The notes below the pieces were generated by a model. That model saw only the letters and a program-made list of their open reading frames with translations, searched no databases and was not told the DNA's origin. A DNA stretch of 64,000 nucleotides. Source: Actinomycetales bacterium. Its GTDB lineage: Bacteria; Actinomycetota; Actinomycetes; Mycobacteriales; Micromonosporaceae. The first letter of the stretch is position 1; the number at the start of each line of letters is the position of its first letter. This document shows positions 1 to 8,852 of the stretch, piece by piece. A program made the position numbers and the translations under genes. Location of the stretch: the NCBI GenBank assembly GCA_002919305.1, contig PKFB01000042.1, positions 1 through 64,000 on the forward strand. The letters are read 5' to 3'.

Positions 1-14
1 TCCCCTCCCCCCCC

Positions 15-47
15 GGCGGGGGCGGCCCCCGCGCGGGGGCCCCCGCC
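15..47 (-). terminator. acs terminator-like GC hairpin
   Basis: Arms at 15-23 and 39-47 (GGCGGGGGC / GCCCCCGCC) pair perfectly. A further 14-bp palindrome, GCGGGGGCCCCCGC, lies at 33-46. It sits just past the acs stop codon on the minus strand. There is no clear U-run, as is common in high-GC actinobacteria. Confidence 0.5.
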
Positions 48-65
48 ACACCCGGCGTACCGTCG

Positions 66-2048
66 TTAATCCTCGTCGGACTTGGCGGAGCGCAGTCCGG
101 CGGCGATCAAGTCCATCACCGTGCTGTCCTGCAGGGTGGTGACGTCGCCCAGCTGGCGGTTCTCCGCCACGTCCCGCAGCAGCCGTCGCATGATCTTCCC
201 AGAGCGGGTCTTAGGCAGCTCGGGAACCACCATGATCTGCCGCGGTTTGGCGATCGGGCTGATCTCCTTCGCGACGTGATCCCGCAGCTCCTTGACCAAC
301 TCCTGGCCCTGCGCCTCCTCCTCAGGGACCTCGCCGCGCAGGATTACGAACGCCACCACGGCCTGGCCGGTGGTCTCGTCGCTGGCACCCACCACTGCCG
401 CCTCAGCCACCTTGGGGTGGGACACCAGGGCACTTTCGATCTCGGTGGTGGACAGCCGGTGTCCAGAGACGTTCATGACGTCGTCGACTCGGCCCAGCAG
501 CCAGATGTCTCCGTCCTCGTCCCTCTTGGCACCGTCACCGGCGAAGTACCGGCCAGGGAACCGCGACCAGTAGGTGTCGATGAAACGCTGGTCGTCGCCC
601 CACAGGGTGCGCAGCATGGACGGCCATGGCTCGGTGAGCACTAGGTAGCCGCCGGAGCCGTTGGGCACCGAGTTCCCCGCGTCGTCGACCACGTCGGCGC
701 TGATGCCCGGCAGCGGGGTCATCGCCGCACCCGGCTTACCGCTGGTGACCCCTGGCAGCGGTGAGATCATGATTGCCCCGGTTTCGGTCTGCCACCAGGT
801 GTCGACCACCGGGGTCCGGCTACCACCGATGTGGGTGCGGTACCAGACGTACGCCTCGGGGTTGATCGGTTCGCCCACGCTACCGATCACCCGCAGCGAC
901 GACAGATCGAACTTCGCGGGAATATCCTCGCCCCACTTCATGAAGGTACGGATCGCGGTGGGGGCGCAGTACAGGATGGTGACCCGGTACTTCTGGATGA
1001 TCTCCCACCAGCGGCCTCGGTGCGGGGTGTCCGGCGTGCCCTCGTACATCACGCTGGTCATCCCGTTGGCCAGCGGGCCGTAGACGATGTAGGAGTGGCC
1101 GGTGACCCAGCCGATGTCGGCCGCGGTCCAGAAGATGTCGGTCTCCGGCTTGGCGTCGAACACCGCCCAGTGAGTCCACGCCACCTGAGTCAGGTAGCCG
1201 CCGGTGGTGTGCAGGATGCCCTTCGGCTTTCCGGTGGTACCCGAGGTGTACATCACGTACAGCGGTTGCTCGGAGTCGAACGCCTCGGGTGTGTGGTGGG
1301 GGTCGGCGGTCTCGACGGTCTCGTGCCACCACAGGTCACGCCCTTCGGTCCACGGGATGTCCTGACCGGTACGGCGGACCACGAGGACGTTACGGACGTT
1401 CGGGCAGCGCTGGAGCGCCTCATCGACGGCGGGTTTGAGCGCGTGGGGAGCGCCCCGCCGGTACCCGCCGTCCGCGGTGATCACGATTCGGGCGTCGCAG
1501 TCGAGGATCCGGTCAGCGAGCGCGGTCGCGGAGAAACCACCGAATACGACGGTGTGGGGAGCGCCGAGGCGAGCGCAGGCCAGCATCGCCACTACGGTCT
1601 CCGGGATCATCGGCATGTAGATCGCGACCCGGTCGCCGGCGCGTACCCCCAGGGAGGTGAGGGCGTTAGCAGCCTGCGAAACCATGCGCAGCAGGTCTGA
1701 GTAGGTGATGGTCCGCGTGTCACCGGGCTCGCCTTCCCAGTAGAAGGCGACCTTGTCGCCCTTGCCGGCCTCGACGTGCCGGTCCACGCAGTTGTACGCG
1801 GCGTTGAGCTTGCCGCCGACGAACCACTTCGCGAAGGGTGGGTTACTCCAGTCGAGCACCTGTTCCCAGGGCTTGTCCCAGTGCAGCCGCCGCGCCTGTT
1901 CCTCCCAGAACGCGAGCCGATCCTGATTCGCGTGCGCGTATGTCTCGGCGGTAACGTTCGCGTGCGCGGCCAGAGTCTGTGGTGGATCGAAGCGGCGAGT
2001 TTCCTGGAGCAGGTTTTCCAGGGTCGGGCCGGTGGCGCTGTCGGTCAT
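66..2048 (-). CDS. acs: acetyl-CoA synthetase
   Basis: AMP-forming acetate:CoA ligase: acetate + ATP + CoA to acetyl-CoA + AMP + PPi, cytosolic, used for acetate scavenging. The 660-residue length fits the family. The ANL-superfamily A3 motif YTSGTTGKPKG is near residue 265. The C-terminal PKTRSGKIMRR (about residue 615) carries the lysine that is acetylated in known Acs enzymes. I chose the ATG at 2048 because GAGGAG lies about 8 nt upstream; an in-frame start at 2093 would add 15 residues without a good ribosome site. The gene is single and divergent from the Fic-fold gene. In M. tuberculosis acs (Rv3667) begins the same conserved block. Confidence 0.97.
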   Translation of the reverse strand: MTDSATGPTLENLLQETRRFDPPQTLAAHANVTAETYAHANQDRLAFWEEQARRLHWDKPWEQVLDWSNPPFAKWFVGGKLNAAYNCVDRHVEAGKGDKVAFYWEGEPGDTRTITYSDLLRMVSQAANALTSLGVRAGDRVAIYMPMIPETVVAMLACARLGAPHTVVFGGFSATALADRILDCDARIVITADGGYRRGAPHALKPAVDEALQRCPNVRNVLVVRRTGQDIPWTEGRDLWWHETVETADPHHTPEAFDSEQPLYVMYTSGTTGKPKGILHTTGGYLTQVAWTHWAVFDAKPETDIFWTAADIGWVTGHSYIVYGPLANGMTSVMYEGTPDTPHRGRWWEIIQKYRVTILYCAPTAIRTFMKWGEDIPAKFDLSSLRVIGSVGEPINPEAYVWYRTHIGGSRTPVVDTWWQTETGAIMISPLPGVTSGKPGAAMTPLPGISADVVDDAGNSVPNGSGGYLVLTEPWPSMLRTLWGDDQRFIDTYWSRFPGRYFAGDGAKRDEDGDIWLLGRVDDVMNVSGHRLSTTEIESALVSHPKVAEAAVVGASDETTGQAVVAFVILRGEVPEEEAQGQELVKELRDHVAKEISPIAKPRQIMVVPELPKTRSGKIMRRLLRDVAENRQLGDVTTLQDSTVMDLIAAGLRSAKSDED

Positions 2049-2529
2049 CGACAAGGACTCCTCGGTGAGATCCTGGTGAGATCTGGCTCTCACTGTCTCA
2101 ACTTAGTGGCGACCGTCATAGACGGCGAGGTGTGCGCTCTGGATGCGCCGAACTATCCACGACGTGCGCCGAAGCGTCGATATGCGGCAGCAAACCTCAG
2201 GCGATCATGAGGTTGACGGCGCGCCACATCGTTTGATGGGGGTCGATGAGTGCGGCGGCTCAGGCTGGGTTGCCTGTAGTCAGAACGCGCTATACGTGCC
2301 TGACGTGAGCTTACATAGAGTTCATGGCTTTTTAGCGGTTTAGGCATGTTTTAAGTAGTTCAAAGTAGCGCCGCTCCAAGATCACGGGTGTGATAGCGAG
2401 GCGGCGACCAGCGGTGCCAAGCCGGCAACAGCCGGTACGCCATTAGCGTCCCGTCATGAGCGCCGCGGACGGATGAGGCTCACCCCAGCCACGCACCGGG
2501 GGAATGAGAACAGCGGAGATCATGGTCTG
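2049..2529. other. acs / Fic-fold gene divergent intergenic region
   Basis: This 0.48 kb stretch separates two divergent genes and must hold both promoters. I see no confident -35/-10 pair, no CRP-type site, and only short open frames without ribosome sites. Confidence 0.4.
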
Positions 2530-3267
2530 ATGACGACGGATGTGCTCAGGCCACTGCTTCAGCTGGAAGGAGTGGCCGAGGCGATGGACCAGGCGCGCGC
2601 CGCCGTGGACACTGCTCTCGCCCACCGGGTGTTGCGTCGACACGGCGGTCAGGTCGCTGCTGAGGCTGCTCTCCGGTCCGCTCGGGCGTCCGCCGCCTTG
2701 GAAGGACACGCGTACTCCTTGGAAGAGGTACGCGCCGGCACCGTAACCGACCCGGTGGTGCAGGGCAGCCTTCGGGTGTCAGAGAAGGTAGGTCTGGCTG
2801 ACCTGTGGGGGAGGGCGCCTCGCCAGGCCCTGGCGCGGCTGCACGCCTTGGCGGCGCGTGGGTCGGTGACCGACGCTGACCTGGGTCGACCGACCACCTC
2901 TGATCCGCAGGTGATGGCCCGGATCGATGCGTTGGTCGAGCTGGTTACCCGTGCCCGAGACGTACCCGCCGTGCTGTTAGCAGCCGTGGTGCACGGCGAG
3001 TTGCTGACGTTGCGGCTCTTCCCCGGTCCTAATGGGGTGGTAGCCCGGGCCGCCGCTCGCCTTACCTTGATCGAGCGCGGGTTGGATCCCCGGGCGCTCA
3101 TGGTCACCGAGGTCGGGCACCTGGCACGACATCCCGAGTACGTGGGTGCGGCCAACGCGTACGCGACGGGTACGCCTGACGGCGTGCGTTCCTGGTTGCG
3201 GCACTACGCCACCGCGGTAGTCCTGGGGGCGCAGGAGACGGCCGCTATCGCCTCCGCCCTCCAGTAG
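2530..3267 (+). CDS. Fic-fold protein with degenerate catalytic motif
   Basis: A 245-residue protein that resembles Fic/DOC enzymes, which transfer AMP or phosphate to proteins. SAALEG near residue 56 matches the inhibitory-helix motif [S/T]xxxE[G/N] of class II Fic proteins. The region RLFPGPNGVVAR (about residue 160) aligns with HxFx[D/E]GN[G/K]RxxR, but the catalytic His is Arg, the acidic residue is Gly and the first Arg is Val. Only Phe, Asn, Gly and the last Arg remain. Classical AMP transfer is therefore unlikely, and a binding or regulatory role is an inference. The start at 2530 has GGAG 11 nt upstream; an in-frame ATG at 2473 is possible. It is divergent from acs. Confidence 0.75.
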   Translation: MTTDVLRPLLQLEGVAEAMDQARAAVDTALAHRVLRRHGGQVAAEAALRSARASAALEGHAYSLEEVRAGTVTDPVVQGSLRVSEKVGLADLWGRAPRQALARLHALAARGSVTDADLGRPTTSDPQVMARIDALVELVTRARDVPAVLLAAVVHGELLTLRLFPGPNGVVARAAARLTLIERGLDPRALMVTEVGHLARHPEYVGAANAYATGTPDGVRSWLRHYATAVVLGAQETAAIASALQ

Positions 3268-3602
3268 CGCTCATGCGTGCGCGATCAGATACATCTATGT
3301 CCGGATACAGCTACGGCGCGGATCCAAAGCGGACTTCCGACATATTTCGCTCTATCGCGGCAGACTTCTACAGCCTGAGGCGCGGCGTGTCCTCGTTGAT
3401 TACCCGATAACGCGATGAGAACGAGAGATGTGAGGCGGCGAGCCCCGACCATTGAGCGGTCGGGACCCACCACGGCTCCAGGGGTTGGATCCGGCCGGGG
3501 CCGGTCGGCGTGCTGGTACCGACGCGTATGGAACGCCGTACCGGCCCGGCGGTCCGGGAAAGGCCACTGAACGCCGTTTTCGTCCTGTGGTTACGCGCCG
3601 GA
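3268..3602. other. convergent intergenic region
   Basis: This 335-bp gap lies between two converging genes. I see no RNA gene, no strong hairpin and no supported reading frame. Confidence 0.4.
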
Positions 3603-4535
3603 CTACTGCCCGGAATGCCCTGGCTGGGACTGGCCCGGCTGTGGCGGCTGCAAGCCTGTGCCGGGGTCGACCGTCGGGAGCACCGAGGTCTGTCCGTACG
3701 GCGGGCCAGAGGTAGGCGGGGTGGACGGCGGGGCAGAGGTGGGCGGAGGCGCCGGAGGTCCAGAGGTCGGGGAGACCTGCTGAGTCGCCTGAGGGTCGTA
3801 GCCCGTCTGGTAACCGGACTGTGGGGCACCGTAGCTGGGCTGGCCAGCGCCGTAGGTCGGCTGTCCGTACCCCTGCTGCGGCGCGGCACCGTATCCAGTG
3901 GACGGTCCCTGCTGCGGGTACCCGCCGAAGCCAGGCTGTCCCCAGCCCACCGGCTGCCTCGCGCTCGGCCAGATCACCGGTCCGACGTTGAGGTGATCCA
4001 GAACAGAGCCGATGGACGCCGCGATCGAGCCGAGCAGCATCAGGATGGCTCCCCAGCCGAGTTCCGCGCCGCCCTTGTCCGCGAGGGCGTAACCGATCAA
4101 GACAAAGAACGCGAACAGCGAGAGGCCGATCTTGAGGTGGCTGAAGCGGAACCCGAAGAAGTCCTGCTCCTTGGGGAACCGGAAACCCAGAAGGACCAAC
4201 ACGGCGACGCCGATTGCCGCGAAGATCACCCACCAGGTGAGCGGGTTCAGGAAGAAGTCCCGCTGCCAGGCCATCTGGCTTTCGCCACCGAAACCGAAGT
4301 TAAACCTTAGGAACGGGGCAAAAGAGAACAAGAAGACGATGAGGGCGCCGCCGCCGGCGATCGCATCCCCCAGGGACAGGCGGACCGGAGGTGGGTTACC
4401 GGGTGCCTGCTGAGTGGGGGACGAAGGGTAACCGGGTTGAGTTTGGTATGGCGGATTGGCGCCCGTCGGTGGTGGCCCACCGTATTGGGGCTGCTGTTCG
4501 CTGGGATACATGCGCCACAGAGTAGTGACCGCCAC
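3603..4535 (-). CDS. proline/glutamine-rich four-TM membrane protein (DUF5336-like layout)
   Basis: This 310-residue protein has a short Pro/Gln/Gly N-terminal tail, four hydrophobic segments between about residues 52 and 180 (GGALIVFLFSFAPFLRF, WWVIFAAIGVAVLVLLGF, GLSLFAFFVLIGYALA, GWGAILMLLGSIAASI), and a ~130-residue low-complexity tail rich in Gly, Tyr, Gln and Pro. The layout recalls the mycobacterial 34-kDa antigen family (DUF5336), from memory only. The GTG at 4535 has GGGGG just upstream; an ATG at 4511 is the alternative. The role is unknown. Such tails are often disordered and may bind other envelope or division proteins. Confidence 0.8.
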   Translation of the reverse strand: MAVTTLWRMYPSEQQPQYGGPPPTGANPPYQTQPGYPSSPTQQAPGNPPPVRLSLGDAIAGGGALIVFLFSFAPFLRFNFGFGGESQMAWQRDFFLNPLTWWVIFAAIGVAVLVLLGFRFPKEQDFFGFRFSHLKIGLSLFAFFVLIGYALADKGGAELGWGAILMLLGSIAASIGSVLDHLNVGPVIWPSARQPVGWGQPGFGGYPQQGPSTGYGAAPQQGYGQPTYGAGQPSYGAPQSGYQTGYDPQATQQVSPTSGPPAPPPTSAPPSTPPTSGPPYGQTSVLPTVDPGTGLQPPQPGQSQPGHSGQ

Positions 4536-4963
4536 AAACCCCCGCTATGCGCCTGGCGGGCCTGTGGCGCCGCGCGCGTCAATCACCGTGGGTGTACAAC
4601 CCTCATGAAATAACCGCCACAGAGTGGCCATAAAGGGCGCCAAGAGAACGGCGCCCCATTGGCGGGACGCCGTCTCTCACGCCAGCCACCTGGGTTACCA
4701 AGCGTGCACGTATATCCACGAGCCGCGTCCACGGTGGGCGACGACTCGAAGCGCCTTGCGCGGCTGGTCGCGCGTGGGTGCCCGGTGGTGGCGACGGAGC
4801 CCGCAGGAAGGGGAACGACGCCCGCTTGCGATGCGGGATCCGTAGTTCCTTTATACGTCGATTCGTCTAGGCTCGCTAGGGTTCGCGGGAAAAACTAATA
4901 AAAACATTCGTATATCTGGTGGTGGTATGTGCAATAAATCACTGGTTTATCAGCATATGGAGG
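4536..4963. other. intergenic region upstream of siderophore operon
   Basis: This region is divergent between the membrane protein and the siderophore operon. The last ~80 bp are clearly AT-richer than the surroundings, as expected just ahead of a promoter. I see no supported gene. Confidence 0.4.
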
Positions 4964-4992
4964 TTGCCTCTTAGGTCAGGCTTACCTAACCT
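4964..4992 (+). promoter_or_regulatory. siderophore operon promoter with DtxR/IdeR iron box
   Basis: TTGCCT (4964-4969) and TAACCT (4987-4992) are 17 bp apart and form a plausible -35/-10 pair. Between them and overlapping the -10 lies TTAGGTCAGGCTTACCTAA (4971-4989), a near-perfect 19-bp match to the DtxR/IdeR/DmdR iron-box consensus TWAGGTWAGSCTWACCTWA. An Fe(II)-loaded repressor bound here would block RNA polymerase. Transcription should start within a few bases of the ATG at 5001, and no Shine-Dalgarno is visible, so the mRNA is probably leaderless. Confidence 0.88.
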
Positions 4993-5000
4993 ACCGCACT

Positions 5001-6572
5001 ATGACTTCGCCTTCGACGGCTGTCCTCGATCCACTCGATGCTCCCGATCCGGGGGTGTACGTCCCGCCAGCGGTTCCCTCGCCGCCGCCGGATCTGTTGG
5101 CGGCGGACCCGGTCGGTCTGGCTGGTTTGACCCGCCTGGTGAACGAACTGGTACGCGCGGCCAGCAGCGGCCTCCGCCGCCGCAGCGGTCCGCTGCCGAG
5201 CATGACGCCGCAGGAGTACGCCGCCAGGACCGCTGCCTGGTTCAGTGATGGCGTTCTGCCCGAGCAGGGCCGTGGCGTGGCCGCCCTCCCACCGTTGGCG
5301 CGGTGGTACGCGGAAGGCACCGTCGATCTGTCCGACCCAGTCACCGCCGCTCATCTGCAGCCGCCGGCCCTGACCGTCGCGGTCGCCGCGGATGTGCTGG
5401 TCAACGCCTTCAACGCCTCGGTGGACACCTGGGACTCCGGACCATCCGCCGTGGAGCTGGAGCGGTATGTGGTGGCGGAGCTGGCCCGACTGGTCGGATA
5501 CGGCCCCACCGCGGGTGGGGTATTCACCTCAGGCGGGACGGCCTCCAATCTCCATGCCCTGCTCCTGGCTCGGGATTTGGCTCAGAACCCCGCCGTGGAT
5601 CCCGGCCTGCCACGGGTAGTGCTCTGCTCGACCGCGGCGCACTTCTCGGTGGCCCGGGCCTGCGCGGTCCTGGGACTGGGCGAGGACGCGGTGGTCACGG
5701 TCGAGGTCGACGCCTCTTGGCGGATGCGACCTGACGCCCTGGACGCCGCCCTGCGGGACCTGGCCGGGCGGGCCCTGCCCGTGGCGGTGGTGGCCACCGC
5801 GGGCACCACCGACTTCGGTTCTGTGGACCCGCTCCCCGACATCGTCGAGGTGGTGCGGCGGCACGGTGTCCGGTTGCATGTCGACGCCGCCTATGGGGGA
5901 GGCGCGCTGTTCTCCGACCGACTCAGGCCGCTGCTGGACGGGGTAGCCGAGGCGGACTCGATCACGCTGGATCTACACAAAACCGCCTGGCAGCCTGCGG
6001 CCGCCAGTGTGCTGCTCGTCCGGGACGAGGCCGATTTCGCCCTTCACAACCGGCGGGTGGCCTACCTCAACCCCGCCGATGACGGCGAGGCCGGTTACGA
6101 CGGGCTGTTGGGCCACTCATTGGCGACCACCCGCCGGGCGGACGCTTTCAAAGTCGCGGCGACCTTCCTAGCGCTGGGCCGGCGTGGTCTGGGGCGGCTG
6201 ATGGATATCTGCCATGACCTAGCGCGCTACGCCGCTGGTCGGATCGCGGCGCATCCCCGCCTGGAGTTGACGACGGATACGCCGACGCTGACCACCGTGG
6301 TGTTCCGTTACCGGTGCGACGACCCGCACCGCTCCGACCGCGTCAACGGCGCGTTGCGTCGCCGACTGATGCGGTCAGGCACCGCCCTGATCGGGCGTAC
6401 CTGTCTGCCCGGCCGACCGGGCGCCCCACGGGCCGATGGCGGGTGGACCGGTGAGGCGGAGCCTGGCTCCGTGCGTCTGAAGCTGACCCTGCTCAACCCA
6501 CAAACCAGGCCGTACGACATTGATCAACTGCTGGACATGGTCGTGGCGGCCGGCGATGAGGAGGACCGGTGA
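5001..6572 (+). CDS. PLP-dependent decarboxylase of siderophore pathway (RhbB/DesA-like)
   Basis: A group II PLP decarboxylase of 523 residues. It would decarboxylate lysine to cadaverine (as DesA) or 2,4-diaminobutyrate to 1,3-diaminopropane (as RhbB), providing the diamine of a hydroxamate siderophore. SGGTASNLHALLLARD is the PLP phosphate-binding stretch, HVDAAYGGGALF holds the PLP-ring Asp, and LDLHKTAWQP (Lys about 326) carries the internal aldimine lysine. It is the first gene of the operon, directly behind the iron box, and has no visible Shine-Dalgarno. It overlaps the next gene by GTGA. No diaminobutyrate aminotransferase (rhbA) is nearby, which makes lysine the more economical substrate. 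The substrate is an inference. Confidence 0.93.
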   Translation: MTSPSTAVLDPLDAPDPGVYVPPAVPSPPPDLLAADPVGLAGLTRLVNELVRAASSGLRRRSGPLPSMTPQEYAARTAAWFSDGVLPEQGRGVAALPPLARWYAEGTVDLSDPVTAAHLQPPALTVAVAADVLVNAFNASVDTWDSGPSAVELERYVVAELARLVGYGPTAGGVFTSGGTASNLHALLLARDLAQNPAVDPGLPRVVLCSTAAHFSVARACAVLGLGEDAVVTVEVDASWRMRPDALDAALRDLAGRALPVAVVATAGTTDFGSVDPLPDIVEVVRRHGVRLHVDAAYGGGALFSDRLRPLLDGVAEADSITLDLHKTAWQPAAASVLLVRDEADFALHNRRVAYLNPADDGEAGYDGLLGHSLATTRRADAFKVAATFLALGRRGLGRLMDICHDLARYAAGRIAAHPRLELTTDTPTLTTVVFRYRCDDPHRSDRVNGALRRRLMRSGTALIGRTCLPGRPGAPRADGGWTGEAEPGSVRLKLTLLNPQTRPYDIDQLLDMVVAAGDEEDR

Positions 6573-8308
6573 CCGTCACACTCCCCGCCGTTGAGCGGGA
6601 CGCGTGGACCCTCGCCGAAAACGCCGGCACCGATGCGCTGCTGCGGTGCTGGACCCGGGAGCGGGGTCTTGCGGTCCCACCCGAAGGGCAGATCCTCGAT
6701 ATTCCGCTCCCCGCCAGTGGGGTACGCGTCCGCGCCGTCGTGCATTACCGCTCGGCTGTGGGATGGCACCACTTCGGGACGCCGTATCTGGCCGATGTCA
6801 ACCAGCCGTTGGAGACGGTGTCGCTGGCGACCTTGCTGGCCCGGGAAGCCACCGCCGGCCACCCGGAGGCGGCCCTCACCCTGACCGACCTGGTGGCCCG
6901 AGCGGCCGAAAGCGTACGCCGGGTCGCGGGTTTCCTGAACCAGCGCCGCGCCGACGAAACCCCAGTCGTGCCGGGGGACGCGTTCCTGGAAGCCGAACAA
7001 GGGCTCCTGCTGGGGCACCTGCTGCATCCCGCGCCTAAAAGCCGGGACGGGATCTGCGACTCCGACGCCGCCGACTGGAGTCCGGAGTTGCGGGGGTCGT
7101 TCGCCCTTGAGTGGTTCGCCGCCGATCCGGCCGTGGTCCGTCATGATGCCGTGCTCAGCTCGCCGGCGCTAGCGGGCCGGGACGCGCCGACCCTGATGCG
7201 TCAGCTATCCGGGTTGTCGGTGGCGCCTGGCCAGATCCTGCTGCCGGCGCATCCCTGGCAGGCCAGAGATCTGCTCCGGCGACCCGCCTTCCGCGCGTTG
7301 GTGGATTCCGGGGCCGTGACACCGCTCGGCGCCGCGGGGCCGCGCTGGTACCCCACCTCCTCGCTGCGCACCGTCTATCACCCCGATCAGCCGGTCATGC
7401 TCAAGCTTTCCCTCGGGCTGCGGATCACCAACTCTCGGCGGGAGAACACCGCCACGGAATTGGTCCGCGGCCTTGAGGTGCACCGACTGCTCGACGCTGG
7501 TCTCACCACCGAGGTATCCCGCGCGTACCCAGGCTTTCGGATCGTGCGAGACCCCGCCTGGCTAGCGGTCTTCACTCCAGAAGGGACGCTGTCCCATCTG
7601 GACGTATCGGTGCGTGAGGTGCCCCCAGGACTGACCGGGGTTCGTTGCCTGGCCGGCTTGGTGGCGCCCCGACCCGGGATCGGACCGTCAACCCTGGCCG
7701 CCCTCGTCACCGGATTGGCCAAGGCGTCCGGACGGGACGTCGTCGAGGTGGCGCGGGAGTGGGTCCGACGCTACATCGACCGGGTACTGGCGCCGATGGT
7801 GTACCTGTACGCCACGACCGGGGTCGGGCTGGAAGCCCACCAGCAGAACACGCTGGTGGCCCTGGACACCGTGGGGTGGCCCGAAGCCGGATGGTTCCGG
7901 GATAACCAGGGCTACTACCTGGCCGAGTCGGGGCTGCCGGGGGTGCTCCAACTGCTGGCCGGGGCGACTTCCTCCACCCTGGCGATAGTCGACGACGCCA
8001 TCGTGGACGACCGCCTGACTTACTACCTGTTCTTCAACCAGGCATTGGCGCCGGTGGGGGCGCTCGGCACCGCGGGGATCGCGCCGGAGCCTGTTCTGTT
8101 GGCGGCGGTCCGGGATGGGCTGCGCGACATCCAACGGCGCGGACACGACACCGCCCGGGGCTTGGTTGAGCGGTGGCTGACCGCGGACCGGTTGCCCTGC
8201 AAGGGGAATCTCCTGACGCGTATCGCCGGTATCGACGAGGTTCTGGCGCCGCTGGACGCGCAGTCGGTCTACCTCAACGTGCCCAATCCATTGCGGGAGG
8301 CCGAGTGA
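6569..8308 (+). CDS. NIS siderophore synthetase, IucA/RhbC-like
   Basis: An IucA/IucC-family NRPS-independent siderophore synthetase of 579 residues. It would activate a carboxylate, probably citrate, as the adenylate and form an amide with the N-acetyl-N-hydroxydiamine. Family marks: HPAPKSRDG near residue 153, LPAHPWQ near 226, the ATP-site segment KLSLGLRITNSRREN near 278, and HQQNTLVAL near 423. The GTG start overlaps the decarboxylase stop (GTGA) and has GAGGAGG 5 nt upstream. By operon position it matches rhbC, and the second synthetase at 10294 matches rhbF. Type A versus type C assignment would need phylogeny. Confidence 0.93.
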   Translation: MTVTLPAVERDAWTLAENAGTDALLRCWTRERGLAVPPEGQILDIPLPASGVRVRAVVHYRSAVGWHHFGTPYLADVNQPLETVSLATLLAREATAGHPEAALTLTDLVARAAESVRRVAGFLNQRRADETPVVPGDAFLEAEQGLLLGHLLHPAPKSRDGICDSDAADWSPELRGSFALEWFAADPAVVRHDAVLSSPALAGRDAPTLMRQLSGLSVAPGQILLPAHPWQARDLLRRPAFRALVDSGAVTPLGAAGPRWYPTSSLRTVYHPDQPVMLKLSLGLRITNSRRENTATELVRGLEVHRLLDAGLTTEVSRAYPGFRIVRDPAWLAVFTPEGTLSHLDVSVREVPPGLTGVRCLAGLVAPRPGIGPSTLAALVTGLAKASGRDVVEVAREWVRRYIDRVLAPMVYLYATTGVGLEAHQQNTLVALDTVGWPEAGWFRDNQGYYLAESGLPGVLQLLAGATSSTLAIVDDAIVDDRLTYYLFFNQALAPVGALGTAGIAPEPVLLAAVRDGLRDIQRRGHDTARGLVERWLTADRLPCKGNLLTRIAGIDEVLAPLDAQSVYLNVPNPLREAE

Positions 8309-8847
8309 TACCGCCCGTCGATAACTTCCCCGTGACCCCTACCGACTTTGGAGAGTTCACTCTCCGGCTGGTCGATCCAGTGGCCGACCTGGCGCTCATC
8401 CATCGCTGGATGCACGCCGAGCACGTGGTGCCGTTCTGGCAACAGGCGTGGCCGAAGGAGAAAATCGCGTCCTATCTGCACGATCAACTCACCGGAGATG
8501 TCTCCCGCCCCTGCCTGGGAGTGCTGGATGGGCAGCCGGTCTCGTACTGGGAGATCTACCGCGCCGAGGCCGAACCGGTGGGGAGGACGTACCCGGCGGC
8601 GCCCGACGACCTAGGGGTTCATCTGCTCATCGGAGAGCGGGAGCGTACCGGCCAGGGCCTCGGTACCGCGTTGATCCGCGCCGTCCGGGACGGGCTGTTC
8701 GCCCGCGGCTGCCCCCGCGTGGTGGCCGAACCCGACGTACGCAATCTCCCCTCCATCCGCGCCTTCGCCAAGGCCGGCTTCACCCGCGTGGCCGACGTGA
8801 CGCTCCCCGACAAGACCGCCGCTTTGATGATCAGTGAGTTCAGGTGA
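8305..8847 (+). CDS. siderophore acyl/acetyltransferase (AlcB/IucB/RhbD-like GNAT)
   Basis: A 180-residue GNAT-fold enzyme of the AlcB/IucB type. It would acetylate the N-hydroxyamine to give the hydroxamate. HAEHVVPFWQQAW near the N-terminus matches the family's H..FW.Q signature, DLGVHLLIGE is the core strand, and RTGQGLGTALIRA is the acetyl-CoA pyrophosphate loop. The GTG at 8305 overlaps the preceding stop (GTGA) and has GGGAGG about 5 nt upstream. Longer in-frame extensions into the previous gene lack such a site. The acyl donor (acetyl versus succinyl) cannot be read from sequence alone. Confidence 0.92.
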   Translation: MIPPVDNFPVTPTDFGEFTLRLVDPVADLALIHRWMHAEHVVPFWQQAWPKEKIASYLHDQLTGDVSRPCLGVLDGQPVSYWEIYRAEAEPVGRTYPAAPDDLGVHLLIGERERTGQGLGTALIRAVRDGLFARGCPRVVAEPDVRNLPSIRAFAKAGFTRVADVTLPDKTAALMISEFR

Positions 8848-8852
8848 GAGCC

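Noticed and set aside
831..1700. Long plus-strand open frame (289 codons) inside acs
   Set aside because: It is antisense to a well-conserved gene; the protein has no motif and its composition follows from high-GC shadowing.
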